Shown here one piece after another: positions 33,882 through 42,544 of a DNA stretch of 64,000 bases. The position numbers were made by a program, and so were the translations under genes. Position 1 is the stretch's first letter; each line of letters starts with the position of its first letter. The DNA comes from Haloplanus salinus (GTDB lineage: Archaea; Halobacteriota; Halobacteria; Halobacteriales; Haloferacaceae), in assembly GCF_003336245.1 (NCBI RefSeq), contig NZ_QPHM01000001.1, positions 124,001 through 188,000 of the forward strand, given 5' to 3'. The notes beneath the pieces are model-generated. The model saw nothing but the letters and a program-made list of their open reading frames with translations, was not told the origin of the DNA and did not search any database.

Positions 33882-35021
33882 ATGCGCAACGTGGACGCTG
33901 CGGGCCTCGGCATCGGCGACGACTACCCACCACGGATCATGGGGGTGTTGAACGTCAGCGAGGAGTCTCCGTACTCGCCGAGCGTCTTCAACGATCCCGG
34001 CGAGGCCGCCGCCTACGTCGACGAGGACCTGATCGGCGAGGGCGCCGACATCGTAGACGTGGGGCTGGAGTCGGCGAACAAGCGCTTCGAGGTACTCTCC
34101 GCGGAGGGGGAACTCGACCGCCTCGACACCGCCGTCCAGACGATGGAGAGCGTCTCCGGCGACGCCGTCTTCTCCATCGAGACCCGGTACCACGAGGTAG
34201 CCGAGGCGGCACTCGACGCCGGCTTCGACATGGTCAACGACATCTGTGGCTTCGCCGATCCCGAGATGCCACGGGTCTGTGCCGAACGGGACGTGGCCGT
34301 GGCGAAGATGGCCAGCCCGCCCGACCTCGAACGCCCCGGAGCCGTCGAAGACGTGGACGACATCTACGAGGCGCTGCAACGCGAGGGACTCACCGACAAG
34401 ACCATCGTCGACCCCGCGTTCGGCGGGTGGAGCGAGGCCAAAACCCTCGACGACGACCGCGAGACCTTCCACCGGCTACGGGAGTTCCGTGCCCTCGATC
34501 GGCCGATCCTCGTCTCGATCAACCGCAAGAACTTCCTCCGTGACTTCGCGGGGCGGTCGACCGAGGAGGCGCTCCCGGTCAGCCTCGCGGCCACCGCGAT
34601 GGCCGTCGAGCGCGGCGCACACGTGATCCGCACCCACGACGTGGCGGAGACGCGGGACGCCGCCCTGATCGGCAAGGCGTTCGCACGGGAACGTATCCGA
34701 ACGACCGACGAGGTAGCCGTCGAGGAACTCGACGTGACGACCGTCGGGGAGCTACGTCGCCACCTGGCACGGGTCGGCGGCGAGGCGACGGCCGCCCGGC
34801 AGGGCGTCGTCCGCACGTTCGAACTCTCGGGACTGTCGCCGGCCGAACGCGAGGCGCTCGCCGACGCCGCCCGAGGAACGTCCGTGACCGTCGCCGGCGA
34901 GGGCGCGAGTCGACTTCTCGTCGGAACGCCCACCGATCTGACCGCTGTCGTGGAGGCGGCGGCTGGGCGGTCCGCCGCCCTCGACGCCGCCCTCGACGCC
35001 GTCGCCGAGGAACTCGCGTAA
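33882..35021 (+). CDS. Dihydropteroate synthase-like protein
   Basis: The 379-residue protein has a TIM-barrel pterin-binding domain: PPRIMGVLNVSEESPYSPSV (the usual motif is NVTPDSFSDGG), EGADIVDVGLESANKRFEVL, MVNDICGFADPE, and IVDPAFGGWSEAKTLDDD where DPGIGFGK is canonical. A C-terminal extension of about 110 residues follows. These differences from bacterial DHPS mean the p-aminobenzoate chemistry is not certain. The neighbouring mptE gene supports a role in folate or methanopterin-type pterin synthesis. ATG 33882 gives the family-like N-terminus MRNVDAAGLGIGDDYPPRIM. Confidence 0.85.
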   Translation: MRNVDAAGLGIGDDYPPRIMGVLNVSEESPYSPSVFNDPGEAAAYVDEDLIGEGADIVDVGLESANKRFEVLSAEGELDRLDTAVQTMESVSGDAVFSIETRYHEVAEAALDAGFDMVNDICGFADPEMPRVCAERDVAVAKMASPPDLERPGAVEDVDDIYEALQREGLTDKTIVDPAFGGWSEAKTLDDDRETFHRLREFRALDRPILVSINRKNFLRDFAGRSTEEALPVSLAATAMAVERGAHVIRTHDVAETRDAALIGKAFARERIRTTDEVAVEELDVTTVGELRRHLARVGGEATAARQGVVRTFELSGLSPAEREALADAARGTSVTVAGEGASRLLVGTPTDLTAVVEAAAGRSAALDAALDAVAEELA

Positions 35022-35194
35022 CGCGTCGAAACCGCCCGACCGCAGCCGCGTGCTCGGGCACTATCGAACCACGATGGACCGTGGAGTAAGAGAAAGTTTA
35101 TGCCGGACGATTCAAAATATCCGGCGTGGAAGCCGGCTCGGCACACGGGTAGGGGTACTTGGTGCCGTTCCGGCTACTGTGGCCTTATTACCTG

Positions 35195-35872
35195 ATGAAC
35201 TACCAGATGTGGCCCCCGGTGTACGAACGCATCCTCGACGACTTCGGGTACGGGCGGGCGGGCGACGAACGCGCCCGCGACCGTCTCGCGGCGCTCGTGA
35301 CCGCCTTCGACGAGTCACGACTCGACTCGCTCGCCGGTGCGACCGTCGCCGTCGCCGGCGCCGGTCCGTCGCTCGAAGCGGAGGCGGCCGTCGCCGCCGA
35401 CGCCGACGTCGTGATCGGCGCCTCGGACGCGGCGGATCGGCTCCGCGAGGTCGGTGTCGCCGTCGACCTGATGGTCACCGATCTGGACAAGACGCCGGCC
35501 ACCGCCCGCGACCTGACCCACGAGGGCGTCCCCGTCGCGGTTCACGCCCACGGGGACAACGTGCCCGCCGTGGAGCGGTGGGTCCCGCGACTCGACGGCG
35601 AATACGTCCTGCCGACGACGCAGACCGAGCCAACGGGGCCGGTGCGCAACTACGGCGGCTTCACCGACGGCGATCGGGCCGCCTTCCTCGCGGACGCGTT
35701 CGGCGCCGCCGCCCTTCGGTTCCCCGGCTGGGACTTCGACGATCCGAGCGTCGGTCCCGAGAAACGGAAAAAGCTCGCGTGGGCCGAACGGCTGCTCCAC
35801 TGGCTCGAACGCCGACGCGACGAACGGTTCGCCGTCCTCGACGGTCGGCGTAACAACGTCGATCCGATCTGA
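35195..35872 (+). CDS. mptE: 6-hydroxymethyl-7,8-dihydropterin pyrophosphokinase, MptE type
   Basis: The 225-residue protein is of the DUF115/MptE type, the archaeal replacement for FolK: VAVAGAGPSLEAEAAVAADA, VDLMVTDLDKTPATARDLTH, VAVHAHGDNVPAVERWVPRL and AALRFPGWDFDDPS. It transfers pyrophosphate from ATP to 6-hydroxymethyl-dihydropterin. I chose ATG 35195 (MNYQMWPPVYERILDDFGYG) because the family starts there; the frame also offers TTG 35159 and GTG 35162. It follows the DHPS-like gene, the next step of the pathway, by 173 bases. Confidence 0.88.
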   Translation: MNYQMWPPVYERILDDFGYGRAGDERARDRLAALVTAFDESRLDSLAGATVAVAGAGPSLEAEAAVAADADVVIGASDAADRLREVGVAVDLMVTDLDKTPATARDLTHEGVPVAVHAHGDNVPAVERWVPRLDGEYVLPTTQTEPTGPVRNYGGFTDGDRAAFLADAFGAAALRFPGWDFDDPSVGPEKRKKLAWAERLLHWLERRRDERFAVLDGRRNNVDPI

Positions 35873-35929
35873 TCCGCCCGTCGGCCGTCGGTCCGAGCAG
35901 GTAGCCACGTGTCGGTACCGACGGAGAGA

Positions 35930-36907
35930 TCACTCTGCGCTCGTGTCGCCGCCGCTCGAACTCCCACCTCCGGAGTCACCGCCGCTCGAACTCCCACCTC
36001 CGGCGTCGCCGCCGCTCGAACCTCCGCCGTCCGAACTCTCGGAGCCACCGTCGCTCGAACTCCCACTTCCGGAGCCACCGTCGCTCGAACTCCCACTTCC
36101 GGAGCCACCGTCGCTCGAACTCCCACTTCCGGAGCCACCGTCGCTCGAACTCCCACTTCCGGAGCCACCGTCGCTCGAACTCCCACTTCCGGCGTCGCCG
36201 CCGCTCGAACCTCCGCTGTCGGAGCCACCGTCACTTCCACTTCCACCGTCCGAGTCGCCGCCGCTCGAACCTCCGCCGTCCGAACTCTCGGGGCCACCGC
36301 CGCTCGAACTCCCGCCGTCCGAACTGCCGTCAACCGATCCGTCACCGGTCCCTGCCGACCCGTCGGTGCCGGAGTCGCTCGCGCCATCCGAGTCCTCGTT
36401 ACCGCCGCTGTTCGATCCGTCACTGCCCGAATCATCGGCCACAACGCCGCTTCCGGAATCGGCCTCCGACCTGCCGTCGTCGGATTTGCCGGCGTCCCCG
36501 CCCGATCCGGTGGCGTCCGAATCGTCGGGGGTCGCCCCGTCGCCGGTGTCGCTGCCGACGGAGTCAGTCCCGGCGGCGGGCGCGTCGGTCGGCGGCGTTG
36601 ACGCCTCATCGTTCGGCGTCGACGCCGGTCCGCCGCGGTCGCTCGACCTGCCCGAGACCGTCGCGGTCGGCTGGCTCGGCGCGTCGTCGGGGGCGCTCTC
36701 CGGCGCGGCCGCCCCGGTTACGGCTGGTGGTCCGGGTGGGACGACGACCGGCTCGATCACCGGCAGGCCGGACACGTCGACCGTGGCGTCGGCGCCGCCG
36801 GTGTCGCTGAACACCGCGACGGTAGAGGCGCCGCCGACGGCCGCCGCGAACGTCACCCAACAGACGACGACGATGGGGAGGACGGCGCGCCGCTCGGGCG
36901 TCGTCAC
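35930..36907 (-). CDS. Exported Ser/Gly/Asp-rich repeat protein with SipW-type signal
   Basis: The 325-residue protein (GTG start at 36907) has a basic start (MTTPERRAVLP), one hydrophobic helix and a SipW-like cleavage region ASTVAVFSDTGGADATVDVS. The rest is low-complexity, first Pro/Ala/Thr-rich, then nearly only Ser, Gly and Asp, with a 10-residue unit (GSGSSSDGGS) repeated. It has no fold signature and may act as a flexible surface-exposed spacer, linker or matrix component. Its start overlaps the signal peptidase gene by 4 bases, making it the last gene of the pilus/matrix-like operon. A long Pro/Leu/Glu-rich frame on the opposite strand is an artefact of the repeats. Confidence 0.8.
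   Translation of the reverse strand: MTTPERRAVLPIVVVCWVTFAAAVGGASTVAVFSDTGGADATVDVSGLPVIEPVVVPPGPPAVTGAAAPESAPDDAPSQPTATVSGRSSDRGGPASTPNDEASTPPTDAPAAGTDSVGSDTGDGATPDDSDATGSGGDAGKSDDGRSEADSGSGVVADDSGSDGSNSGGNEDSDGASDSGTDGSAGTGDGSVDGSSDGGSSSGGGPESSDGGGSSGGDSDGGSGSDGGSDSGGSSGGDAGSGSSSDGGSGSGSSSDGGSGSGSSSDGGSGSGSSSDGGSGSGSSSDGGSESSDGGGSSGGDAGGGSSSGGDSGGGSSSGGDTSAE
36041..36190 (+). repeat. Five identical 30-bp tandem repeats inside the Ser/Gly-rich gene
   Basis: The 30-bp unit (starts GGAGCCACCG, ends TCCCACTTCC on the plus strand) occurs five times without a mismatch, and degenerate copies flank it on both sides. It encodes 10 residues of the exported protein per unit. Perfect identity at the DNA level suggests recent duplication and likely copy-number variation between strains. 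Confidence 0.95.
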
Positions 36908-38055
36908 CGCGTCCCCCCCGACTCGGCGGGCGTCGACGTGAGCGACTCCGCCCCCGTCCGGGCGGCTGATTCGGGGTCCGTCGTCGGCCCGAGGTGTCGC
37001 TCGATGGCGGCGACCTCCGCGTCGACGTCGTCGGGACGTGCCGGCGCGTCGCAGGCGTACGTCACGACGCCGTCGAAGACGACGTACCGGTCGCTGTCGT
37101 CACGCAGGAGGGGCCGGCCGAGGGTGGTGGCGATGGCCGAGAGGTCGGCCGGCGACGCCACGTCGACGCTCGGGCCGGCCGGGCGACCGCCGTCGATGCG
37201 CACCGCCGGGGCGGCCGCCAGTTGGTCGGCGGCCGTCGCCGCGTCGAACGGCGCGAACAGTCGCAGCGCGACCGTGAGGGCGAACAGCGCCCCGGCGGCG
37301 ATGACGAGGGTCACGGAGACGGCCGTCGGCGTCCCGAAGGCGACGTAGCCCGCGTAGGCGGTGAAGGCACCGAGGACGACGCTCGACAGCGTCAGGTCCG
37401 CGGGCGTGAACACGACTTCGTCGGGCGCGGCCGCCGTGGTCGTCGCCGCGCCCACATCGGCCGTGGTGTCCGCCTCCGCAACGGTGGCGTCCGACGCCAC
37501 ATCCACGTCGCTCGCAGCCGCCGGCTCCGCCCGTCCCGCACGTAGTAGGTCAGCGACTTCCGAGACGACCAGCAGGCCGAGTGGAAGCACCACGAGCGCG
37601 ACGAAGCCGGCCGGCGTCCCGACGAACTGGATGACGTAGCCGATCAACGGGATGGAGAAGACGACCCGCCCGATCAGCCGGTCCGGCGTCACGGGGGATA
37701 GGTCGGCGTCCTCGTTCGCGTCACCCTTGGTTTGGAAGGCCGGCGGGGCGTCGGCAGATCGCTCCACGTCGACCACCCGGTGCGTGATCGGGACGGCGTC
37801 GCCGGTCCGTTGCTCGAACACGATCACGTCGCCGACGGCGACGTCTCGGGCCGGCACCGAGTCGACGATCACCACGTCGCCCGGCGCGATGGCGGGTGTC
37901 ATGCTGGCCGTCAGGACCACGTAACTCGCTTCGGCACCGACGGTCGCGGGGACCGCGTAGACGACGAAGGGGGCGATCAGGGCCAGGAGAACGACGACGA
38001 GTACCGCTCGTCCAGCCGTCGGGGGCCGCAGAGTCTGCCGAATAGTGTGATTCAT
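36904..38055 (-). CDS. SipW/Sec11-type signal peptidase with C-terminal extension
   Basis: The 383-residue membrane protein has an N-terminal helix and the type I signal peptidase domain with catalytic Ser 51 in VVLTASMTPAIAPGD. His 92 in ITHRVVDV takes the place of the bacterial Lys, as in SipW and eukaryotic/archaeal Sec11, and Asp 112 lies in TKGDANEDADLS. A second helix follows. About 200 residues then form an Ala/Thr-rich linker, two more hydrophobic segments and a soluble C-terminal domain (LGRPLLRDDSDRYVVFDG). It sits among genes whose products all carry SipW-type signals, so it is probably their dedicated peptidase. It overlaps both neighbours by 4 bases. Confidence 0.9.
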   Translation of the reverse strand: MNHTIRQTLRPPTAGRAVLVVVLLALIAPFVVYAVPATVGAEASYVVLTASMTPAIAPGDVVIVDSVPARDVAVGDVIVFEQRTGDAVPITHRVVDVERSADAPPAFQTKGDANEDADLSPVTPDRLIGRVVFSIPLIGYVIQFVGTPAGFVALVVLPLGLLVVSEVADLLRAGRAEPAAASDVDVASDATVAEADTTADVGAATTTAAAPDEVVFTPADLTLSSVVLGAFTAYAGYVAFGTPTAVSVTLVIAAGALFALTVALRLFAPFDAATAADQLAAAPAVRIDGGRPAGPSVDVASPADLSAIATTLGRPLLRDDSDRYVVFDGVVTYACDAPARPDDVDAEVAAIERHLGPTTDPESAARTGAESLTSTPAESGGTR

Positions 38056-39236
38056 TTCGTTGCTCCGTCCGCATCGCTCGGGTCGGAAGCGCCGCTCCCG
38101 GTGGATTCAGCCGGACCGACGGCGTTCGGGCCGGGCGGGCCGTTCGTCGGTGGGTCCCCACGGTCCTCCGCGTCGCCACACGAGAGCGCAACGACGTCGT
38201 CGAAGGTGCCCGTCGATTCGTTCCAGTCGTCGAGTTTGACGCCCTCACCCTCGCAGGCACACCGCGAGAAGTTCGCCGGTGCGCCGAGGAGCGTCCCGCC
38301 CGTCGCGGAGACGGTGACCGTCGTCGCGCCCCCGGCGTCGAACCGCCGGAACGCCGGGCCGGCCTTGACGACGGCGTACTGGATCGGAACCGGCGCCGTG
38401 ACCGTGACGGCGAACGCTTCGTCGACCGCTCCGGTGACGTCGGCGCCAGTCTCCGGATCGTTGACCGTCCACGTGACCGTGTCGGGGGTGAACGACGACG
38501 TGCACAGCGAGACGTTGCTGATGGCGTAGCCGCCGTCGCCGTCGTCGCCCGCTCCACCACCCGTGGGCGAGCACGGCGGGAAGGTGAACGACGGGTTCTC
38601 CCCCGTCACCGGCCGCCGCGGCGTCGGAACGTGTCGCGACTGTTCGGCGTAGGCGTCGATGGTGATGGGGAAGGGCGACGCGGCCTTCAGCTCCCGGACG
38701 GTACCGGGGTCGTCTGCGAGTGCCGTCGGGGCCCAGACGTCGACGGTGAGACACACCGCGCCGTCCGAACCGGGTGTCACCGGGTCGCCGCCGCCCGCGA
38801 GGGCGGTGAGGAGGACCCCACCCCCGTCGGGGGAGCCGAGGACGTCGAGGAGGCCACCGAGCGAGCCGGTGTAAACCGTCTCGCCGGCGACGCGCAGTCG
38901 GGCGCCCAGCGCGTCCGCGACGGGGTCGGTGGGGCAGGCGCGGATCCAGATCCATCCGGGGTTGGAGTCGTCGCCGAGGCCGACACAGACCGCCTCGGTG
39001 GCCCGGTGTTCGAAGCCGTAGTCGTCGACGGTGAAGGATAGGTCGACCCGCCGGGTGTCGACGCCGTCGAGGGCGAGCGTCACCGCCCCCGCAGTCATGC
39101 GGTTGTTGGCGAACGTCTCGCGGTCCGAAAGGAGCGCGGCGGCGCCGCGGCCGGTCAGTGCGCCGACGGCGCCGACCGTCGGGATGGCGGCCAACAGGCG
39201 CCGGCGGTTCAGCCGAACCTCGCCCCGGTCGGTCAT
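38052..39236 (-). CDS. SipW-dependent exported protein, camelysin/TasA-like
   Basis: The 394-residue protein has a signal with RRR at 11-13, a hydrophobic core and the SipW-type segment GRGAAALLSDRETFANNRMT, then TAGAVTLALDGVD as the first strand. The middle holds paired cysteines (VCVGLG, IRACPTDP, VCLTVDVWAP). A Gly/Asp linker near residue 230 precedes an immunoglobulin-like beta domain (YAISNVSLCTSSFTPDTVTW), and the C-terminus is low-complexity. It is probably a structural or assembly component. It overlaps the signal peptidase gene by 4 bases. Confidence 0.8.
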   Translation of the reverse strand: MTDRGEVRLNRRRLLAAIPTVGAVGALTGRGAAALLSDRETFANNRMTAGAVTLALDGVDTRRVDLSFTVDDYGFEHRATEAVCVGLGDDSNPGWIWIRACPTDPVADALGARLRVAGETVYTGSLGGLLDVLGSPDGGGVLLTALAGGGDPVTPGSDGAVCLTVDVWAPTALADDPGTVRELKAASPFPITIDAYAEQSRHVPTPRRPVTGENPSFTFPPCSPTGGGAGDDGDGGYAISNVSLCTSSFTPDTVTWTVNDPETGADVTGAVDEAFAVTVTAPVPIQYAVVKAGPAFRRFDAGGATTVTVSATGGTLLGAPANFSRCACEGEGVKLDDWNESTGTFDDVVALSCGDAEDRGDPPTNGPPGPNAVGPAESTGSGASDPSDADGATK

Positions 39237-40069
39237 TCGCCCCCTCCGAACGGGTTCGTCGTCTCGTCGCAGGCCGTCGCGGCGAAGGCGATGTCGAGGC
39301 GCGCGGAGTCGCTCTGGATGACGTTGGTCACCGAGGGATCGATGCGCCAGCGGAGCGCGAGACAGCGCTGCGTCCCCGCGTCGATGCAGGGATCGCCGAC
39401 GAGGCCGAACGTGAGCGGGACGCCGCCGGAGAGCGCGTCGCTCACCTCGGCAAGCGTCCCGGACGCGACGAATGCCTCCTCGCTGAAGTCCCGGCGCCCG
39501 TTACAGCTACCGACCCCGAGCCGACCGGTGTCGTACCAGCACTCCACGTCGACGTAGTCCTGGAGTTCGCCGGTGTCCGTGGCCGTCCCGTCGGTCGTGC
39601 CGTCGCCCTCGGTTCGTTCCGGTTCGGTGAGGGAGTTCTCCGCGAACTCGTAGGCCTCGATGCTGAGCCACGCGCGGGCGTCGGCGCCGTCGGCCCGGAG
39701 GCCGATCAGGAGGAGTCCGCCGTCCCCCGGCTGCGCGTTGGGGATGGAGAGGACCGGCCCCGCGGCGACGGCGTCGGGACCCGTCACGTCGACGAACCGG
39801 CCGTCGTCGCCCGACGCGTTGAACGAGTCCGAGTCGTTCGTCAGCGGCGCACCGTCGGTGAAGCGGTTGCTCTCCTCGGCGAGGGTACCGTTGTATCGCT
39901 CGTACCACGCCACGCGGAGGGTCGGGCCGGTCGACTGGGCGTACGTGTACTGCGTGAACGCCGGGTCGTGACCCAGAGCGCCGACGACTCGCGGCCCGAC
40001 CGCGAGGAGGCCGACGCCACCGATGGCGGCCAAGAGCTTCCGGCGTGTGAGTGGTGAACCGTATGTCAT
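39233..40069 (-). CDS. Exported TasA-like minor component
   Basis: The 278-residue protein has a twin-arginine start (MTYGSPLTRRKLLAAIGGVG) and a cleavage region VVGALGHDPAFTQYT where other family members have xYFSDxE. The beta-rich mature part ends SVTNVIQSDSARLDIAFAAT, matching the NRIQSDGVTFDVGFYAEQ block of its paralogues. It also shares the SLTEPERTEGD segment with the vWA protein. It is the most diverged paralogue, so the SipW label is less certain here. Its stop overlaps the next gene by 4 bases; I prefer ATG 40069 over 40093. Confidence 0.75.
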   Translation of the reverse strand: MTYGSPLTRRKLLAAIGGVGLLAVGPRVVGALGHDPAFTQYTYAQSTGPTLRVAWYERYNGTLAEESNRFTDGAPLTNDSDSFNASGDDGRFVDVTGPDAVAAGPVLSIPNAQPGDGGLLLIGLRADGADARAWLSIEAYEFAENSLTEPERTEGDGTTDGTATDTGELQDYVDVECWYDTGRLGVGSCNGRRDFSEEAFVASGTLAEVSDALSGGVPLTFGLVGDPCIDAGTQRCLALRWRIDPSVTNVIQSDSARLDIAFAATACDETTNPFGGGE

Positions 40070-40087
40070 TGGAATCCCCGAAGGGAA

Positions 40088-40131
40088 GCCCACCGGCGGA
40101 GTCGAACCGCCCGTTACCGTCCCGTGTGGGT
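40088..40131 (-). ncRNA. Structured leader upstream of the 278-residue subunit gene
   Basis: On the coding strand an outer pair ACCCAC/GTGGGC encloses an inner stem GGCGG/CCGCC with loop TTCGACT. The same architecture occurs in front of the 498-residue subunit gene (42545-42600). A TATA-like ATACCTAATC lies about 35-45 bases upstream, so a transcript could begin close to this element. The T-arm-like loop sequence recalls tRNA, but no tRNA is present. Confidence 0.4.
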
Positions 40132-40216
40132 CGTGTCGTTTCTGACGCTACTGCTGCGCGGCCGTCGGGATTAGGTATGCCCGTCGTACCCCGATTTCGC
40201 GGGATTCAGGGTGACC

Positions 40217-41002
40217 CTACCGCGTGGCCGTCTCGTTTGCAGGCGCCGCGGCGTCGCCGTCGGCGACCGGTTCGAACGGGTTCGAGCCGTCCGGGTCGTG
40301 TCGACACTGGATCGCCGCGAACCGACAGTCGAACGCGACCGAGTCGGTGATCGCGCGGTTGTGATCCGGACCGTCGAGGGGGAGACACCAATCGACCGTG
40401 ACGGTGAGCGTCCCGGCCTCGCAGGTCGGCCCGTCGTCGTCGCGGGTCAGGAGAAGCCCCGATCCGGCCGCCGTCGCCAGTCCGACGAGGGTCCCGTCGT
40501 AGAGGACGCGGTCGGTCCCGTCGGCGTCGGCATCGGCGTCGACCCGAACGGTCACGTCGACGAGGGCACCCAGTTCGCCCGCGTCGGGCGTCCCGTCGCC
40601 CGCCGCCACCTCCTCCGGGCGGCGGTCGTTCTCCGCCGACTCGGCGATGTCGACCGCCAGCCAGAGCCGCGACGGGTTACCACAGACGTACAGAGTCGTC
40701 GTCAGCGTTCCGCAGTCGCCGGGTTTCACGTCCGCGAGTTCGACCACGGGGACGCCGTCGCCGTCGACGAGGCCGGGCGTGTCGCAGTCGACCCCTTCGT
40801 CCTCGCCGGGCGCCGACGCCAGCGGTTCGCCGTTGTACGTCGACCGGTAACCGAGTTTCAGGTCGAGGGTACCGGCGGTCGTGACGTTGGGTGCGCGTTC
40901 CCGGTCGGTGAGATAGCCCACCGACCCGAACCCGGCGCCCGCGCTACAGGCGCCGATGGCGCCGAGGCCGAGCAGGAGTTGGCGGCGCGAAAGCGTCGTC
41001 AT
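40217..41002 (-). CDS. SipW/Tat-type exported TasA-like subunit
   Basis: The 261-residue protein starts MTTLSRRQLLLGLGAIGACS with the twin-arginine pair at 6-7. The cleavage region is FGSVGYLTDRERAP and the first mature strand TAGTLDLKLGYRSTYNG. The conserved ELADVKPGDCGTLTTTLYVC and SVAFDCRFAAIQCRHDP blocks match its paralogues. An in-frame GTG at 41038 overlaps the previous stop by 4 bases and could be an alternative start adding 12 residues; 41002 gives the more typical signal. Confidence 0.82.
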   Translation of the reverse strand: MTTLSRRQLLLGLGAIGACSAGAGFGSVGYLTDRERAPNVTTAGTLDLKLGYRSTYNGEPLASAPGEDEGVDCDTPGLVDGDGVPVVELADVKPGDCGTLTTTLYVCGNPSRLWLAVDIAESAENDRRPEEVAAGDGTPDAGELGALVDVTVRVDADADADGTDRVLYDGTLVGLATAAGSGLLLTRDDDGPTCEAGTLTVTVDWCLPLDGPDHNRAITDSVAFDCRFAAIQCRHDPDGSNPFEPVADGDAAAPANETATR

Positions 41003-41020
41003 GTGTGTCTCCGGACGGAT

Positions 41021-41040
41021 GGGTGACCACGCGGTCACCC
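41021..41040 (-). promoter_or_regulatory. 8-bp hairpin at the junction of two subunit genes
   Basis: GGGTGACC and GGTCACCC form a perfect 8-bp stem with a 4-base loop, centred on the stop codon of the 498-residue subunit gene. In the transcript it could reduce read-through or set reinitiation at the next gene 20-40 bases downstream. Confidence 0.45.
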
Positions 41041-42531
41041 GACGACCGTCACGACCTCCGTTCCAGTCGTGCCGCTCGTCTCCCCGCGGTAGGTGAGCGT
41101 GATCGTAACCGTCCGGCCGCTCACGTCGATGCCCGTGCCGCCCGCGTCGCGGAATCCGGTCAGCGTGACGTCGGCGACTCCGCCGGGTGTCAGGATCGGT
41201 TCCTGGTCCGCCCCGTCGTTGTAGCCGTCGCTCCCGAAGGCGATGGTGCCGGGAAGCCCGACCCCGCCGGCGACGTCCGTGTAGCCGGGCGTCGAGGCGT
41301 CGACGTACACCTCGTACCCGAACCGACTCCCCGGATCGGCCACGTCGTCGCTCAACAGCGTGAGCGACGGATCGGCGGGCGCGACGGTGACGCTCGTCAG
41401 CGAGACGGACTCGCCGAGACCGTTCTCCACGTCGAATCCGAGGGCACTGGGGGTCGATCCACCCGAATCCGACGCCGTCGAGCCGCCGAGCGGGATCGCC
41501 GCCGCGTTCCGGACCGTCAGCGCCGCGCCCATGCCGCTACCGTCGTTGTGGCGGCACTGCTCGGCGTAGAAGCCCACATCGAAGGTGACGCCGTCGGACT
41601 GGATCCGGTTCGCGTGGTCGACGGGGAGCTCCCACCGGAACCCGACGTAATACGTCGCCGAGTTCTCGAAGCAGGCGCGGCCAGCGGCGTCCGCCCCGGT
41701 GTCCGCGTCGCCGGCGAGCGGAATCCCGTTGCCCGTCGACAGGAGCGCGAGCAGCTGCCGGAGCGTCGGGTTCGCCGTCGGGTCGGCGTTGCCGCCGAGC
41801 AGGACGGGGTCGCCGGCGTCGATTTCGCCGTCGCCGTCGGTGTCGTACCAGACCGTGACCCGAATCTCGTCCAGGAGTTCCACGCCGTTGTCGAGGTTCG
41901 TCGTCACCTCGTCGGGGGCGCCCGTGGTGTCGGGGTCGCTCGCCTCGGGCTCGGTGTGACCGTTCTCGCGGGCCTCGACCAGCCCGCCGTTCAGCCAGAC
42001 GTACCCGGGGTTGTCGAACAGGTGGAGGCTGAAGGAGACGGCCCCGCTGTCGCCGGGCTTGACGTCGTCGAGGTCGAGGATCGGTCCGTCGAGGTCCTGT
42101 GGGACGTCCGCGAACTGCGAGCGGAATCGGGACTCGACCGTCGCCTGCCGGTCCGCGTCGAGTTCGTCGTAGTCGACGCCGTCGCGCATCGCCGAGAGTT
42201 CGTTCCGCGTGAATATCGGATCGCGAACGCCGTCGGAGTCCTCGACGAACGGGTTGAAGAAGTCCGGGTTCGCGGCCAGTTGCGTCGGGTCGTCGGGGTC
42301 GTTCCGATACTCGTCCGGCGACGCGGTGACGTACTCGAAGCCGTCCGGCCCGGTGTAAGTCACCTGCCAGTCGAGCACGAGGTCGAACTCGCCGGCGGTA
42401 AACCGATTGTTCTCGAACGTCTCCTGGTCGCTGAAGTACGCAGTCGTGCCGAGACCGGCGCCGGCGGAGGCGACGCCGACGGTGCCGAGACCGGCGAGCA
42501 GGCGTCGGCGGGTGAGTGTGAGTTTTGTCAT
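41035..42531 (-). CDS. Major SipW/Tat-type TasA-like subunit
   Basis: The 498-residue protein begins MTKLTLTRRRLLAGLGTVGV, with the cleavage region GTTAYFSDQETFENNRFTAG (cut expected after Ala 31) and mature strand FDLVLDWQVTYTG. Conserved blocks follow: LDLDDVKPGDSGAVSFSLHL, NPGYVWLNGG, VELLDEIRVTVWYDTDGDGE and IQSDGVTFDVGFYAEQCRHN. About 150 C-terminal residues form an added beta-sandwich-like domain. TasA-family proteins form fibres by strand exchange in Bacillus and in archaeal bundling pili; that role here is inference from signal, fold pattern and operon. Confidence 0.85.
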   Translation of the reverse strand: MTKLTLTRRRLLAGLGTVGVASAGAGLGTTAYFSDQETFENNRFTAGEFDLVLDWQVTYTGPDGFEYVTASPDEYRNDPDDPTQLAANPDFFNPFVEDSDGVRDPIFTRNELSAMRDGVDYDELDADRQATVESRFRSQFADVPQDLDGPILDLDDVKPGDSGAVSFSLHLFDNPGYVWLNGGLVEARENGHTEPEASDPDTTGAPDEVTTNLDNGVELLDEIRVTVWYDTDGDGEIDAGDPVLLGGNADPTANPTLRQLLALLSTGNGIPLAGDADTGADAAGRACFENSATYYVGFRWELPVDHANRIQSDGVTFDVGFYAEQCRHNDGSGMGAALTVRNAAAIPLGGSTASDSGGSTPSALGFDVENGLGESVSLTSVTVAPADPSLTLLSDDVADPGSRFGYEVYVDASTPGYTDVAGGVGLPGTIAFGSDGYNDGADQEPILTPGGVADVTLTGFRDAGGTGIDVSGRTVTITLTYRGETSGTTGTEVVTVVG

Positions 42532-42544
42532 GGTATGGGGGGAA

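Noticed and set aside
36041-36190. CRISPR array because of regular 30-bp repeats
   Set aside because: The repeats are contiguous without spacers, in frame within a coding sequence, and no cas gene is present.
35943-36941. Pro/Leu/Glu-rich 332-codon plus-strand frame
   Set aside because: Reverse complement of the Ser/Gly/Asp repeats. The minus frame has a signal peptide and is coupled to the signal peptidase gene.
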